Below are positions 1 through 9,580 of a DNA stretch of 64,000 bases, in pieces. Position numbers and translations under genes: made by a program. This DNA is from CAYSUS01 sp964434165 (GTDB taxonomy: Bacteria > Planctomycetota > Planctomycetia > Pirellulales > Thermoguttaceae). The notes under the pieces were generated by a model that saw only the letters and a list, made by a program, of their open reading frames with translations, was not told where the DNA came from and ran no database searches. The stretch spans positions 62,001 to 126,000 of the forward strand of contig CAYSUS010000001.1 of the NCBI GenBank assembly GCA_964434165.1, read 5' to 3'. Each line of letters begins with the position of its first letter. The stretch's first letter is position 1.

Positions 1-59
1 TAGTACCAGGCGGGAAGGCGGGGAGGAAGCGGCGACAGACCGCCGCAACCCAAGGCCCC

Positions 60-863
60 TCACAGCCGCCCGCGGCGCTGGACCACGCGCTCGCGCACCG
101 CCTTCAGGTCGAGATGCGACCAGAAGGTGAATCGGGGGTCGCCGGGCGGGGTTTTCTGCCCGGCCGCCTCAGCGCGCACGGCCTGGGCGAACCGGCGGGC
201 CCACCGGGGGCAGCAAGCCACGGCCTCCTCCAGCGCGAGGATCCCCTCGGGGAACTCGCCCTGGTCGCAGAGGGCCTCGCCCAGCCCTTCCCATGCGAGG
301 AAGTTGTTCTCGTTGGAGCCCTCGTCCAGGTCGCCTTCCAGTACGGCGTTTCGCGGATCGCCGCGCTCCAGGGCGATCGACCGGCGGCACAGGGCCTCGC
401 GGGCTTTGGGGTCTTTCACGCGGGATGCGAGGCTGACCAGGTGCACGGCGAACAGCCGCCTGGCGAAGCCGGACTCGGCCGGGGCACCCAGATCGACGAC
501 GCGCAGCAGTCGCGCGTGGGACACGTCGGCCGACCGGATCACCTCGCGGAAGGTGCAGTGGTGGTGGGCCGCCTGTTCTCGGTCCACCAGCAGGCCGGCG
601 AAGTCCTCGTCGGGGGCGAAAGGCCGTTCCGCGCGCATGTACGCGGCGAGCTCCCCAAGGACGCCGCGGGCGTGGCCCTGCAGGTCGGGCGGCACGCCGG
701 CGAACTCCAGGTTCGGCAGGTCCCACCGCTCCAGCCCGTGCGTGTGCACCCACAGGGTCGCCGCGTCGGACTCCTGCCCGACCGCCGCGTGCACCACGAG
801 CCAGCCTTGCGGGTGCCCCGGGGCGAAGATGCGGCTGAGCCAGCGGACGATCGTCTGGCGCAT
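60..863 (-). CDS. conserved hypothetical protein, suppressor/DUF4026-like
   Basis: Cytoplasmic protein of 267 residues with no signal peptide or membrane segment. The N-terminal half carries a stretch (WVHTHGLERWDLPNLEF, about residues 38-54) resembling bacterial DUF4026/DUF4261-type proteins, where a VHTHGL...LPELE motif recurs; that assignment is from memory and tentative. The last third (NNFLAWEGLGEALCDQGEF onwards) looks like one or two TPR helices. I chose the ATG at 863 because similarity-like sequence begins there; the reading frame stays open upstream but is compositionally random. It is divergent from the next gene across 273 bp of intergenic DNA. Function unknown. Confidence 0.6.
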   Translation of the reverse strand: MRQTIVRWLSRIFAPGHPQGWLVVHAAVGQESDAATLWVHTHGLERWDLPNLEFAGVPPDLQGHARGVLGELAAYMRAERPFAPDEDFAGLLVDREQAAHHHCTFREVIRSADVSHARLLRVVDLGAPAESGFARRLFAVHLVSLASRVKDPKAREALCRRSIALERGDPRNAVLEGDLDEGSNENNFLAWEGLGEALCDQGEFPEGILALEEAVACCPRWARRFAQAVRAEAAGQKTPPGDPRFTFWSHLDLKAVRERVVQRRGRL

Positions 864-1136
864 CGGCGGGTGCGGGGCTCGGGTCGGGTGAAGGCACCGA
901 GGGGGGGCGCTGACTGCGGGACGGCGCGTCCCCGGGGGCAATTGTCCCGCACCGCGCGTCGGTGTGCCAGGGGTCCATCCCTTTGGTCGCGCGCCGCGAT
1001 TGCGGCGGGGGGGAGTGAAACGGAGGCGGGCGTCTTCCGCCGGTCCTTGCGGCGCGGTATCCTGACCTCGCACGATGCGGCCCGCGCGTCGCCGGTTGCT
1101 CTGAAGGACGCCTCTGTCCCGCCCGGTCCCTCCGCG

Positions 1137-1730
1137 ATGCAAGCATTCGACCCGCACGCATACGGCCCGCGGCTCGGGCCGCTGATCGACACCGACCGCT
1201 GCCGTCCGCTGGGGCCGGGCAGTGCCGACGGGGCCGCGCGGGCCGGGTTGGACGCGCTTGCCGTCGAGAAGCTTGTGCCCGGTCAGAGCCCCCGCGACGC
1301 GGACATGGCCCGGTTGTGCATCGCGGGCGCGTGGCTGGTCCACGACTGGCTGGAGGAGGCGCACCGAATCTGCCAGGACGTGGCGACCGCCTCGGGCAGC
1401 TACTGGCATGGCGTCATGCATCGCCGCGAGCCGGACGGTTCAAACGCCAAGTACTGGTTCCGCCGCGTGGGGGAGCACGCCGTGTTCCCCGCGCTGGCCG
1501 ACGCCGCGCGGGTGCTGGCCGCTGAGGCGGAATCCTCGCCGGCCGCTGAGCGCCTCAACTCAGACCGGGCATGGGATCCGATGCTCCTGATCGAACTGTG
1601 CGAGGCCCACCGCGGCACAGGCTCGCACGCCGAGTCGCTGCTGCGACGGGTCCAGCAGCGGGAGTGGGAGCTGCTCTTCGACCACTGCTGGCGCGAGGCG
1701 TTTCCGGAAGCAGGCGCGCCGCGCCATTGA
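1137..1730 (+). CDS. conserved hypothetical protein
   Basis: Protein of 197 residues, soluble, no signal peptide. The core SYWHGVMHRREPDGSNAKYW followed by FRRVGEH is a conserved-looking block rich in His, Arg and aromatic residues, of a kind I associate with an unnamed family common in planctomycetes (recollection, not a search). It ends 55 bp before the hydroxyacid dehydrogenase gene, so the two may share a transcript. The start at 1137 precedes the first conserved segment; no convincing ribosome site is visible. Function unknown; nothing supports an enzymatic label. Confidence 0.65.
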   Translation: MQAFDPHAYGPRLGPLIDTDRCRPLGPGSADGAARAGLDALAVEKLVPGQSPRDADMARLCIAGAWLVHDWLEEAHRICQDVATASGSYWHGVMHRREPDGSNAKYWFRRVGEHAVFPALADAARVLAAEAESSPAAERLNSDRAWDPMLLIELCEAHRGTGSHAESLLRRVQQREWELLFDHCWREAFPEAGAPRH

Positions 1731-1785
1731 TCGACCGCGGCGCGCCCCACGCGCCCTTCCCGCCTCTTCAGAAAGGGGCCCGACC

Positions 1786-2739
1786 ATGAAGATCGTTGTG
1801 CTGGACGGCTACACGCTCAATCCCGGTGACCTCAGTTGGAAGCCGCTGAAGGAGCTGGGCGAGGTGACGGTGCACGACCGCACGCCGCCAGAGCAGGTCG
1901 CCGAGCGGGCCGCCGGCGCCGAGGTCCTGCTGACCAACAAGGCGATCGTGTCGCGCACGGCCATTGAGCGTCTACCGGACCTGAAGTACATCGGGGTACT
2001 GGCCACGGGCTACAACATCGTCAACGTCGAGGCCGCCCAGCAGCGGGGCATCGTGGTGACCAACGTGCCGACCTACGGCACGCGCTCCGTGGCCCAGGCC
2101 ACCTTCGCCCACCTGCTGAACTTGACGCACCACACGGGCGAGCACGCCGCCGGGGTGCGCGAGGGCCGCTGGACCGCAGCGGCCGACTTCTGCTCCTGGG
2201 ACTTCCCGCTGGTCGAGTTGGCCGGCCGGACGTTGGGGATCGTGGGCTTCGGGCGGATCGGCCGGGCGGTGGCCCGCATCGCGCTGGCCATGGAGATGAA
2301 CGTCCTCGCTTACGACACCGGCCCCGCCGAGTCCATGCAGGGGGTGCGCATCGTGGACCTGGAGACGGTCTTCCGCGAGAGCGACGCGGTGACGCTCCAC
2401 TGCCCGCTGACCGCCGAGAACACCGGACTGGTCAACGCCGAGCGCCTGGCCTGGATGAAGCCGACGGCCTTCCTCATCAATACGGCGCGCGGACCGCTGG
2501 TTGACGAGAAGGCACTGGCCGTGGCCCTGGAGGCGGAGCAGATCGCCGGCGCGGGGCTGGACGTGCTGTCGGTGGAGCCGCCGCCAGCCAACAACCCCCT
2601 GATCGGCGCGCGCAACTGCTACATCACCCCGCACCAGGCCTGGGCCACGCTCGCCGCGCGGCAGCGGCTGCTGGACGTGGTTGTCGAGAACCTGCGGGCC
2701 TTCCTCGCCGGCACGCCGCGGAACGTGGTGGGGGGTTGA
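1786..2739 (+). CDS. D-2-hydroxyacid dehydrogenase (NAD-dependent)
   Basis: Reduces a 2-keto acid to the D-2-hydroxy acid, or the reverse, with NAD(P)H; glycerate/hydroxypyruvate is a likely substrate but cannot be fixed from sequence. At 317 residues it has the normal family length. Visible motifs: the Rossmann loop GFGRIGRAV (about 145), the substrate-binding NTARGPLVDE (about 231), the catalytic Glu in VLSVEPPP (about 260) and the catalytic His in YITPHQAWAT (about 284). The ATG has a purine-rich ribosome site (GAAAGGGG) just upstream. The neighbours are not a clear pathway. Confidence 0.92.
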   Translation: MKIVVLDGYTLNPGDLSWKPLKELGEVTVHDRTPPEQVAERAAGAEVLLTNKAIVSRTAIERLPDLKYIGVLATGYNIVNVEAAQQRGIVVTNVPTYGTRSVAQATFAHLLNLTHHTGEHAAGVREGRWTAAADFCSWDFPLVELAGRTLGIVGFGRIGRAVARIALAMEMNVLAYDTGPAESMQGVRIVDLETVFRESDAVTLHCPLTAENTGLVNAERLAWMKPTAFLINTARGPLVDEKALAVALEAEQIAGAGLDVLSVEPPPANNPLIGARNCYITPHQAWATLAARQRLLDVVVENLRAFLAGTPRNVVGG

Positions 2740-2837
2740 GTTGGAAGAAAGGGGTTTGTGAGCGGACCGGCGGGAGGTAGAGTGGGGATCGGCCCGGAGC
2801 GACACTCCGGCCAGGCCATCCCCCCGGGAGATCCCCC

Positions 2838-4151
2838 TTGTCCGCCCCCTTGGAGACTGGAGTGCCGCGCGAAGACTCCGGCCATGCTGGATTGGATCAA
2901 CTGATCGCGGCGTGCTGCGCGCGGGTCGAGCGCTGTCTGCCCGCCGCGATGGCCCTGCCGGTCCAGTCGCTGGGCATCGTGGGCGCGGGGGCCATGGGGA
3001 GCGAGATCGCCCTGGCGGCCCTGACGCACGGCCTGCGCGTCGCCGTGACCGACACGCGGGAGCAGGCCCTGGAGCGACTCGCCGCCCGCGTCGGGCGGGC
3101 CGCGGCTGATCATCGCGTCGGCGCCGAGCCGCACCTGCGGGCGACAGCGGACCTCCGCGACGTGGCCGCGTGCGATTTGGTCCTGGAGTGCGTGGTCGAG
3201 GACCTTTGGGTCAAGGAGAGGGTCCTCAAGCAGTTGGAGGCGGAGGCGCGACCTGAAGCCGTGCTGGGAACCAACACTTCGACGATCTCGATCGCGCGGC
3301 TCGCGGCGCCGCTGGCCGATCCCGGCCGGCTGTGCGGCATCCACTTCTTCCTGCCGGTCGCCGAGCGTCCGCTGATCGAGATCGTGGCCGGTCCGCACAG
3401 CACGCCCCGGACGCTGGCCACCGCGACGGCGCTGGCGCGACGACTGGGCAAGACTCCGCTGCTCGTAAAGGACTCGCCGGGCTTCCTGGTCAATCGACTG
3501 ATGTATTTCTACTTGAGCGAGTCCCTTCAGATCGCGGCCGGCGGCGTGGCTTTCGAAGACATCGACCGCGCGGCCGAGGAGTTCGGCATGACCCCGGGCC
3601 CGCTGGCCCTGATGGACCAGATCGGCCTGGACGTGGTGCTCGACGGGGCGTGGGTACTGGCCTCGTCGCTGGGCGACCGGTTCGTGGCGTCGCCGCCGCT
3701 GGTCGCGCTGGTCAAGGCGGGCAAGCTCGGCCGGAAGACGGGGAGCGGATTCCATACTTACCCGTCGGACGGCGGAGCCCGCCGGCCCAACCCGGAAGCG
3801 GCGGAGCGCTTCGCCCGGTGGGGCGGGCCCTCCGACTGGCCCGCGTCGCTCGGCCTCGCGGACCGTCTCCTGCTGCCGATGCTGCTGGAGGCGACACGCG
3901 TGATCGAGGAAGGCAAGGCCGACGACCCGCGGGACATCGACCTGGCCGTGGTGCTCGGCTTCGGGTTTCCTGCCAGCCGCGGCGGCCTGTTGGGCTGGGC
4001 CGACGAGGTGGGGGCCGCGGCGATGCTCAGCCGCATGGACGAGTGCGCCGCGCTGGGGCCGAGGTTTCGGCCCACGCGCCTGCTGCGCGAGGTCGCCGCG
4101 GCGGGGGGATCGCTGCGGGCGGTTGCGGGTCCTCCGCCAGCGCCGGCGTGA
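2838..4151 (+). CDS. 3-hydroxyacyl-CoA dehydrogenase
   Basis: Oxidises 3-hydroxyacyl-CoA to 3-ketoacyl-CoA with NAD+ in fatty-acid beta-oxidation. At 437 residues it holds the NAD-binding domain (GAGAMG at about 51-56), the NTSTISI segment, the catalytic-region GIHFFLPV, and the helical C-terminal domain (SPGFLVNRLM, then GPLALMDQIGLDVVLD), followed by a second half-copy of the C-terminal domain as in FadJ/FadB-type enzymes. There is no enoyl-CoA hydratase domain, so it is stand-alone. The TTG at 2838 gives the longest form; an ATG at 2949 (MALPVQSLGIVG) would remove 37 poorly conserved residues and is a credible alternative start. Confidence 0.88.
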   Translation: MSAPLETGVPREDSGHAGLDQLIAACCARVERCLPAAMALPVQSLGIVGAGAMGSEIALAALTHGLRVAVTDTREQALERLAARVGRAAADHRVGAEPHLRATADLRDVAACDLVLECVVEDLWVKERVLKQLEAEARPEAVLGTNTSTISIARLAAPLADPGRLCGIHFFLPVAERPLIEIVAGPHSTPRTLATATALARRLGKTPLLVKDSPGFLVNRLMYFYLSESLQIAAGGVAFEDIDRAAEEFGMTPGPLALMDQIGLDVVLDGAWVLASSLGDRFVASPPLVALVKAGKLGRKTGSGFHTYPSDGGARRPNPEAAERFARWGGPSDWPASLGLADRLLLPMLLEATRVIEEGKADDPRDIDLAVVLGFGFPASRGGLLGWADEVGAAAMLSRMDECAALGPRFRPTRLLREVAAAGGSLRAVAGPPPAPA

Positions 4152-4240
4152 ACGGCCAGCGCCGCGCGGAGCGCGCAGCCCGGGAGACAGATTCGAAACG
4201 AGGTCGCGTTGTGGCAACCACCGCGGAAGAGAGACGAACC

Positions 4241-5359
4241 ATGAGGTCCGGCGACGGCGGCGCCAAAGACCGCCCCTGGGAAGTCCGGATCTGGACGGGG
4301 ATGTGCCCCTCGGGCTGGTACCGGCTGCTCGTGCGCCACCGGTTCCGCGTCGGCGTGCGGCGGATCGCGATGGCTCTGATCCTGTCGGTGGTCACGTGGT
4401 GGAACTTCCTCCTCTGGTTGCAGCAGAAGCTCGCCTTCGGCCGCAGGATCCGCGAGACGGAGCTGGTCGAGGACCCGGTGTTCGTGCTGGGCCACTGGCG
4501 GTCGGGCACGACGCTCTTGCACGAGCTGCTGGTGGCCGATCCCCGGCACACCTACCCCGACACCTACGCCTGCTTCGCCCCCAACCACTTCCTCTTCTCG
4601 CGGCGCCTGGTCACCTGGTGGCTTCGCTTTTTGCTGCCCAGCAAGCGGCCCATGGACAACATGATGGTCAGCTGGCAGACACCGCAGGAGGACGAGTGGG
4701 CGTTGTGCAACATGGGGCTTCCCTCGCCCTACTTGACGCTGGCGTTCCCCAACGATCCGCCCGACTGCCAGGAGTACCTCGACTTCCGCGGCGTGCCGGC
4801 CGCGTCGGTCGGCACGTGGAAGGCCGCCTTGCACTGGTTCCTCAAGTGCCTCACCGTGCGGAGCCCCAGACGGATCGTCTTGAAGTCGCCGCCGCACACG
4901 GCCCGGGTCCGCGTCCTGCTGGAGATGTATCCCAAAGCCCGCTTCGTGCACATCGTGCGCGACCCCTACTTCCTCTTCCCCTCGACAATGAAGACGTGGA
5001 AGCGGCTGTACCGCTATCACGGACTTCAGTACCCGAGTTATGGGGGCCTGGAAGAGCACGTGTTTCGCACGCTGGTGCGGATGTACGACGCCTTTGAAGA
5101 CGACCGCAAGCTCCTCGACCCCGCCCAGTACTGCGAGGTGCGCTACGAAGACCTGGTGCGCGATCCGGTCGGGCAGATGCGCCGCGTGTACGAGGAGCTG
5201 GACCTGGGCGATTTCGAGGGCGCCCGGGCGGCCGTGGAGGCGTACGCGGAGCGTACTCGCGACTACCAACCGAATCGCCACGACCTCGATCCCGACCTGC
5301 GCGCCGAGATCGGCTGCCGCTGGCGATCCTACTTCGAACGCTACGGCTACGAAATCTAG
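4241..5359 (+). CDS. sulfotransferase family protein
   Basis: Probable PAPS-dependent sulfotransferase of 372 residues. The 5'-phosphosulfate loop is GHWRSGTTLLHELL (about residues 82-95) and the 3'-phosphate-binding strand is FVHIVRDPYFLFPSTMKTW (about 230). One hydrophobic segment (ALILSVVTWWNFLLWL, about 43-58) before the catalytic domain suggests membrane attachment, so the substrate may be a lipid or envelope glycan. Sulfotransferases are unusually numerous in planctomycetes (known of the group). The start at 4241 is the first ATG; GTG at 4211 would add 10 residues. It is followed after 56 bp by a short-chain dehydrogenase. Confidence 0.85.
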   Translation: MRSGDGGAKDRPWEVRIWTGMCPSGWYRLLVRHRFRVGVRRIAMALILSVVTWWNFLLWLQQKLAFGRRIRETELVEDPVFVLGHWRSGTTLLHELLVADPRHTYPDTYACFAPNHFLFSRRLVTWWLRFLLPSKRPMDNMMVSWQTPQEDEWALCNMGLPSPYLTLAFPNDPPDCQEYLDFRGVPAASVGTWKAALHWFLKCLTVRSPRRIVLKSPPHTARVRVLLEMYPKARFVHIVRDPYFLFPSTMKTWKRLYRYHGLQYPSYGGLEEHVFRTLVRMYDAFEDDRKLLDPAQYCEVRYEDLVRDPVGQMRRVYEELDLGDFEGARAAVEAYAERTRDYQPNRHDLDPDLRAEIGCRWRSYFERYGYEI

Positions 5360-5415
5360 CCAGCGAGTCTGCTCGCCGCGCCATACACGGCGACCAGGCT
5401 CGCAGGCCATGTGGG

Positions 5416-6294
5416 ATGCCCATGAAAGAGCCCCCGCCTTCCGCCGCGCCCCGCTACGTGCTGATCACCGGTTGCTCGACCGGGATCGGCGAGGCCTGCG
5501 CTCTGGACCTGGACGCGCGGGGCTTCCGCGTCCTCGCGGGCGTCCGCAAGGAGGAAGACGCCCAGCGGCTTCGCCAGCGGGCCTCCCCTCGTCTCAACAC
5601 GCTGCTGATCGACGTGACCGACGGAGCGGCCATTGACGCGGCGGCCGACAGCGTCGCGCACCGCGTAGGAGACCTGGGATTGTGGGGCCTGGTCAACAAC
5701 GCGGGCATCGTCGTTCCCGGCCCCCTGGAGCTGCTTGAGCCCGACGCGATCCGCCGCCAGTTGGAGGTCAACGTCCTCGGCCAGGTGGCCCTCACCCAGG
5801 CCATGCTCCCGCTTCTGCGACGGGCGGCCGGTCGCATCGTGATGATGGGATCGATCAGCGGCCGGATCGCGCCTCCTTACATGGGCGCGTACGCCGCCTC
5901 GAAGCACGCCCTGGAGGCCATCGTGGACTCGCTCCGCGTGGAGCTGCGGACCTGGGGCATTCAGGTGGCCCTCGTCGAGCCGGATAGCGTCAAAACCCCT
6001 ATCTGGGACAAGATGCTCGACGACGCGGGGCGCCTGGGCGATCGCCTCCCCCCGGACGTCCGCGCGCTCTACGGCCGGGAAATGGAACGGATGCACGCGG
6101 CGACCTCGCGCCTCGACCGATCGGGGATGAGCGTCGCGCACGTGGTTCGCGCCGTGCGGCACGCAGTCGAGGCCCGCCGCCCCAGAACCCGCTATCCCGT
6201 TGGGTGGCGTACTCGCCTTGGTTTCGCCACGCTGCCCAGTTTGCCGGGGAGGATCCGCGATTGGGTCGTTCTGCGGTTGATGGGGATCGAGTAA
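5416..6294 (+). CDS. SDR family NAD(P)-dependent oxidoreductase
   Basis: Classical short-chain dehydrogenase/reductase of 292 residues acting on an unknown alcohol or ketone. The cofactor loop is TGCSTGIG (about 19-26), the structural NNAG lies at about 93-96, and the catalytic Ser-Tyr-Lys set is seen in MMGSISGR and AYAASKHALEA. The C-terminal extension (HAVEARRPRTRYPVGWRTRL) is like that of the retinol-dehydrogenase-like SDR subgroup. It is co-directional with and 56 bp after the sulfotransferase, suggesting a two-gene unit. Substrate not inferable. Confidence 0.9.
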   Translation: MPMKEPPPSAAPRYVLITGCSTGIGEACALDLDARGFRVLAGVRKEEDAQRLRQRASPRLNTLLIDVTDGAAIDAAADSVAHRVGDLGLWGLVNNAGIVVPGPLELLEPDAIRRQLEVNVLGQVALTQAMLPLLRRAAGRIVMMGSISGRIAPPYMGAYAASKHALEAIVDSLRVELRTWGIQVALVEPDSVKTPIWDKMLDDAGRLGDRLPPDVRALYGREMERMHAATSRLDRSGMSVAHVVRAVRHAVEARRPRTRYPVGWRTRLGFATLPSLPGRIRDWVVLRLMGIE

Positions 6295-6420
6295 TCGGCC
6301 ATCGGTCGCGCTTCATGCGCCGCCGGCGGCGCGGCATGAACCTCCAGGCGTCTGGGGACGATATACTGGGTGGGCGGATCGGGGCGTCCCGCGCCGGTTT
6401 TCCTTCACCCAGGACGATGC

Positions 6421-7533
6421 ATGGGGCTGTTGCGCGCGGTTTGGTGGTGCTGCGCCTGCTGCGCTGCCGCGGTCGCGGCGGCCGAGGAGCCGGTCTCGCT
6501 GCGCACGGCCTCGGGACGGTTCCTCCGGCCCCAGCCCGACGGTCGCATCACTCCCGGCCCGCTGCTGCCGGGCGAGGCCGAGACGTTCGACCTTCTCCCG
6601 CAGGGCGAAGGGGCGCTGGCGCTGCGAGCGGCAGGTGGACGGCTGCTCACCGAGGCCGGTCCCGGAGGCCGAATCCTCTGGGTCGGCAGCCGCACCGAGC
6701 CCGGACCGCATGAGACCTTTCACACCGTCAGCGCGGGCGCGAGCCGCGTCGGACTGCGAAACGCCCAGGGGCGCTTCGTGACGCTGCCCGCGGTGTCGGC
6801 GCACGGCTCCCACCCCCAGGCCACCGCGGGCGAGGAGCCGAGACCCGATCAGGCCGTGGCGATCTACCGCGTGGCCCAGGTGCCGCCGGCCATTCCCACG
6901 GCCCTGGCGATCGCCGTGCGCGGGCTGGTGATGAAGGAGATCGAGGGCAAGGAGTACGACAAGGTCCGCTCGCGTTTGAAGGAGAAGTACGTCGAGCTGC
7001 CCGCCCCCACGCTCAGCAACCTGCGTCGCAAGAAGCGCCGCCGCCTTTGGGCGATCCGCGAGGAGACCCACGTCCGCCTGCGCCTGGACGGCACCCCCCA
7101 GATCCGCATCCTGCACATGCCGTACCTCAGGCGGATCACCGGCGACGACGCCCGGCTGCTGATGTTCGGCGCCGAGGCCGAGCTGCCGGTGGCGGGTCGG
7201 GTGGGATACGAAGTTCCCGAGCGGCTCAGCGTTCACACGAGCTTCCGCGCCCAGGTGGCGATGCAACTGGCAGGCCAGGTCCGGCTGGAGAAGTCCGACG
7301 CTTGGGTTACGCTTGATCCGCCCGAGGTGCTCGACCTGCGGATCGCGGTCCGCGGGCTGGACATCTCGAACGACCTTCTGAACACCCTGCGCGAGCCGAT
7401 CGAGGATTTCGTGAACCACGAGATCCGCGACCGCCACGCGCGGATCCTGGACCAGGCGAACAAGGCCGTGGTCAAAGCGTTTGACGGCGAGGAGATTCGC
7501 CATCCGCTGCTGCGCTATCTGAGCCTGCCGTGA
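6421..7533 (+). CDS. secreted fascin-like beta-trefoil protein
   Basis: Exported protein of 370 residues. Residues 1-21 are a signal peptide (MGLLRAVWWCCACCAAAVAA, cut before EEPVSL). Residues 22-130 show three fascin/beta-trefoil style repeats of the form VSLRTASGRFL, LALRAAGGRLL, VGLRNAQGRFVTL. The remainder (130-370) is a conserved-looking domain with many basic residues (LRRKKRRRLWAI) ending in a helix-rich tail; I do not recognise it. Fascin-type trefoils usually bind carbohydrate or actin; here a surface or periplasmic binding role is inference. The ATG at 6421 was chosen for the signal peptide. A palindromic repeat follows the stop. Confidence 0.7.
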   Translation: MGLLRAVWWCCACCAAAVAAAEEPVSLRTASGRFLRPQPDGRITPGPLLPGEAETFDLLPQGEGALALRAAGGRLLTEAGPGGRILWVGSRTEPGPHETFHTVSAGASRVGLRNAQGRFVTLPAVSAHGSHPQATAGEEPRPDQAVAIYRVAQVPPAIPTALAIAVRGLVMKEIEGKEYDKVRSRLKEKYVELPAPTLSNLRRKKRRRLWAIREETHVRLRLDGTPQIRILHMPYLRRITGDDARLLMFGAEAELPVAGRVGYEVPERLSVHTSFRAQVAMQLAGQVRLEKSDAWVTLDPPEVLDLRIAVRGLDISNDLLNTLREPIEDFVNHEIRDRHARILDQANKAVVKAFDGEEIRHPLLRYLSLP

Positions 7534-7545
7534 GGCGGGCGACGC

Positions 7546-7580
7546 CAGACTTCCGAAGTCTTCGAGACTTCGGAAGTCTG
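7546..7580. repeat. palindromic repeat, copy 1
   Basis: Near-perfect 35-bp inverted repeat. Each arm is AGACTTCCGAAGTCT or its complement, separated by TCG. It lies 13 bp after the stop of the fascin-like gene and is followed by GGGGGATCC. Each 15-bp arm is itself almost self-complementary, so one large or two small hairpins are possible. The same unit recurs at 11546, 26124, 28905, 33325, 45569, 50715 and 53444, with half-copies at 49116 and 50807. Confidence 0.9.
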
Positions 7581-7707
7581 GGGGATCCGAGGACCTCCGC
7601 GCTGGCCTTGCCTGCGGCCACCGGGTAGAACGGAGGATTCCGCGTCCCTGCGGCGGGCCCTGTCCGACCCGCGCCTGGTTTGCATCCCCTCGCCCCCCGC
7701 GCCCCGG

Positions 7708-9516
7708 ATGGAGTGGTATCACGAACCCGACACCCAGCGTCCCGGGGAGTTCTCCAACCGGGAGCTGTTCGGTCGCCTGGGGCCGTTTTTCCGGCCCTAC
7801 CGGGCGCACTTCGTCGGGGCGTTCCTGTTGCTGCTTCTCGGGGCGGCGCTGATGATCGTCGGGCCGGTGCTGGTCAAGCGGGCGATCGACGTGGACATCG
7901 CCGGGCGCGACCCGGCCGGCCTGCGCCGTACGGTGCTGACGTTTCTGGGCGTGCAGCTTCTGTATCTGGCGGTCGTCTATGCGATGCGTAACTGGCTGGA
8001 GTGGACCGGTCAGCAGATGACCGCCCGGCTCCGCACGGCCCTGTTCGATCACATCCTCGACCTGCCGCTGGAGTTCCACGACCGGCACGCGCCGGGCCAG
8101 CTTCTGGCCCGTGTCGAGAGCGACACCCAGGCCCTGCGCATGCTGTTCACAACCACCACGGTGATGCTGCTGGGCGACCTGCTTCTGTTCCTCGGCATGT
8201 TCGTGGCCATGGTGCTGGTCAGCCCGCGCCTGACGCTCATCCCGGCCGCGCTGGTCCCGTGCCTGTTGGGCGTTACCGTCTATTTCCAGCGGCGCATCCA
8301 CCCGGCCTTCGTGCAGGTCCGCCGCCAGAACGCGGAGATCACGGGCCGGCTGACCGAGTTCCTCCAGGCCATGCCCGTACTGCGCGCGTTCGCGCGGCGG
8401 CGGTGGGCCACGTCGGACTTCATCGTGCGCAACCGGAGCAAGTACGACTGCCACTTCGCGGCGTCGCGGATGATCGTCCTCTGGTTCAACCTGGTGTTCC
8501 TCCTCGAGGCCGTCACGTTCGCGACGATCCTGGGCGTGGGCGGGTACTGGGCCCTGGTGGGCTCGGTGACCATCGGCACGCTGGTGATGTTCATCAGCTA
8601 CGTGCGGCGGTTCTTCGCGCCCGTGCTCCGCCTGGCCGAACAGTTGGCCGTGATCCAGAAGGCCCTGGCCGCGGCCGAGCGGATCTTCCTGCTCCTCGGC
8701 GAGACCAGCACGATCGCCGCGCCCGTGCATCCCGCGCCCTGGCCGGGGCTGCGCCGCGGCGTCCGCTTCGAGAACGTGTCGTTCCGCTACACGCCCGACG
8801 GCGACGCCGTGCTGCGCGACGTCAGCTTCGACCTCCCGGCCGGCCGGAGCTGGGCCCTGGTCGGTCCGACCGGGTCCGGCAAGACGACCATCGTCAGCCT
8901 CCTCCTGCGGTTCTACGACCCGCAGGAGGGCCGCATCCTCATCGACGGGGTCGATCTGCGGGACATCGATCCGCGCGAGTTACGCCGGCGCGTCGGTCTG
9001 GTGCTCCAGGAGATCTACCTGTTTCCCGGGGACCTCCACGAGAACCTCACGCTGGGCGAGCCCGTGCCCGAGCAGACCATCCGGCGCGTCGCCGAGGCGA
9101 CGCTCGCCGACCGGTTCATTCGGCGGATGCCCGGGGGGCTGCATGCCGACCTGGCCGAGCGCGGGGCGAACCTCTCGGTGGGCCAGCGGCAGCTTCTCTC
9201 CTTCGCCCGGGCCCTCGTGCGGCAGCCCGAGATCCTCGTGCTCGACGAGGCGACCAGCGCGGTCGATCCGGCCACCGAATCGATGATCACCGAGGCCACG
9301 CGGCGGGCGCTCCAGGAGCGCACGGCGCTGGTCATCGCGCACCGGCTCTCCACGATCCGGCACTGCGATCGCATCCTGGTCCTCCATCGCGGGCAGATCA
9401 TTCAGCAAGGCACGCACGACGAGCTGCTCGCGGTTGACGGCCTGTACCGAAGCCTGCACCAGCTCCAACACCCCGAGTCGCTGGAGGTCCTCGACCGGGA
9501 AGGGTCCGGCCCTTGA
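7708..9516 (+). CDS. ABC exporter half-transporter, catalytic NBD
   Basis: Type IV (B-family) ABC exporter subunit of 602 residues: about six membrane helices in the first 330 residues, then one nucleotide-binding domain. Walker A is GPTGSGKTT (about 389-397), the signature is LSVGQ (about 489) in place of LSGGQ, Walker B is ILVLDEAT with the catalytic Glu, and the H-loop is IAHRLS. The next gene encodes a second half-transporter with the opposite defects, so the two very likely form a heterodimer with one consensus and one degenerate site, as in TM287/288 or BmrCD. The substrate is unknown: drug, lipid or peptide. Confidence 0.92.
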   Translation: MEWYHEPDTQRPGEFSNRELFGRLGPFFRPYRAHFVGAFLLLLLGAALMIVGPVLVKRAIDVDIAGRDPAGLRRTVLTFLGVQLLYLAVVYAMRNWLEWTGQQMTARLRTALFDHILDLPLEFHDRHAPGQLLARVESDTQALRMLFTTTTVMLLGDLLLFLGMFVAMVLVSPRLTLIPAALVPCLLGVTVYFQRRIHPAFVQVRRQNAEITGRLTEFLQAMPVLRAFARRRWATSDFIVRNRSKYDCHFAASRMIVLWFNLVFLLEAVTFATILGVGGYWALVGSVTIGTLVMFISYVRRFFAPVLRLAEQLAVIQKALAAAERIFLLLGETSTIAAPVHPAPWPGLRRGVRFENVSFRYTPDGDAVLRDVSFDLPAGRSWALVGPTGSGKTTIVSLLLRFYDPQEGRILIDGVDLRDIDPRELRRRVGLVLQEIYLFPGDLHENLTLGEPVPEQTIRRVAEATLADRFIRRMPGGLHADLAERGANLSVGQRQLLSFARALVRQPEILVLDEATSAVDPATESMITEATRRALQERTALVIAHRLSTIRHCDRILVLHRGQIIQQGTHDELLAVDGLYRSLHQLQHPESLEVLDREGSGP

Positions 9517-9580
9517 GCGAGGCCTCTCGACGCGCCGCCCTGCCGCGGCCTGCCGATCCCGACGAGGGACGACAACCGCC

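Noticed and set aside
7546..7580. Palindromic units as ordinary rho-independent terminators
   Set aside because: They lack T tracts and several sit in leaders or inside an operon, so a single terminator role does not explain the family, although some may act so.
6313..8730. Long open frames opposite to genes, for example the 805-codon minus-strand frame here, and similar ones at 9398-11602, 17943-19796 and 29003-30964
   Set aside because: They overlap well-supported genes, have Arg/Gly/Pro/His-rich random composition and no motifs. G+C-rich coding DNA yields such antisense frames by chance.
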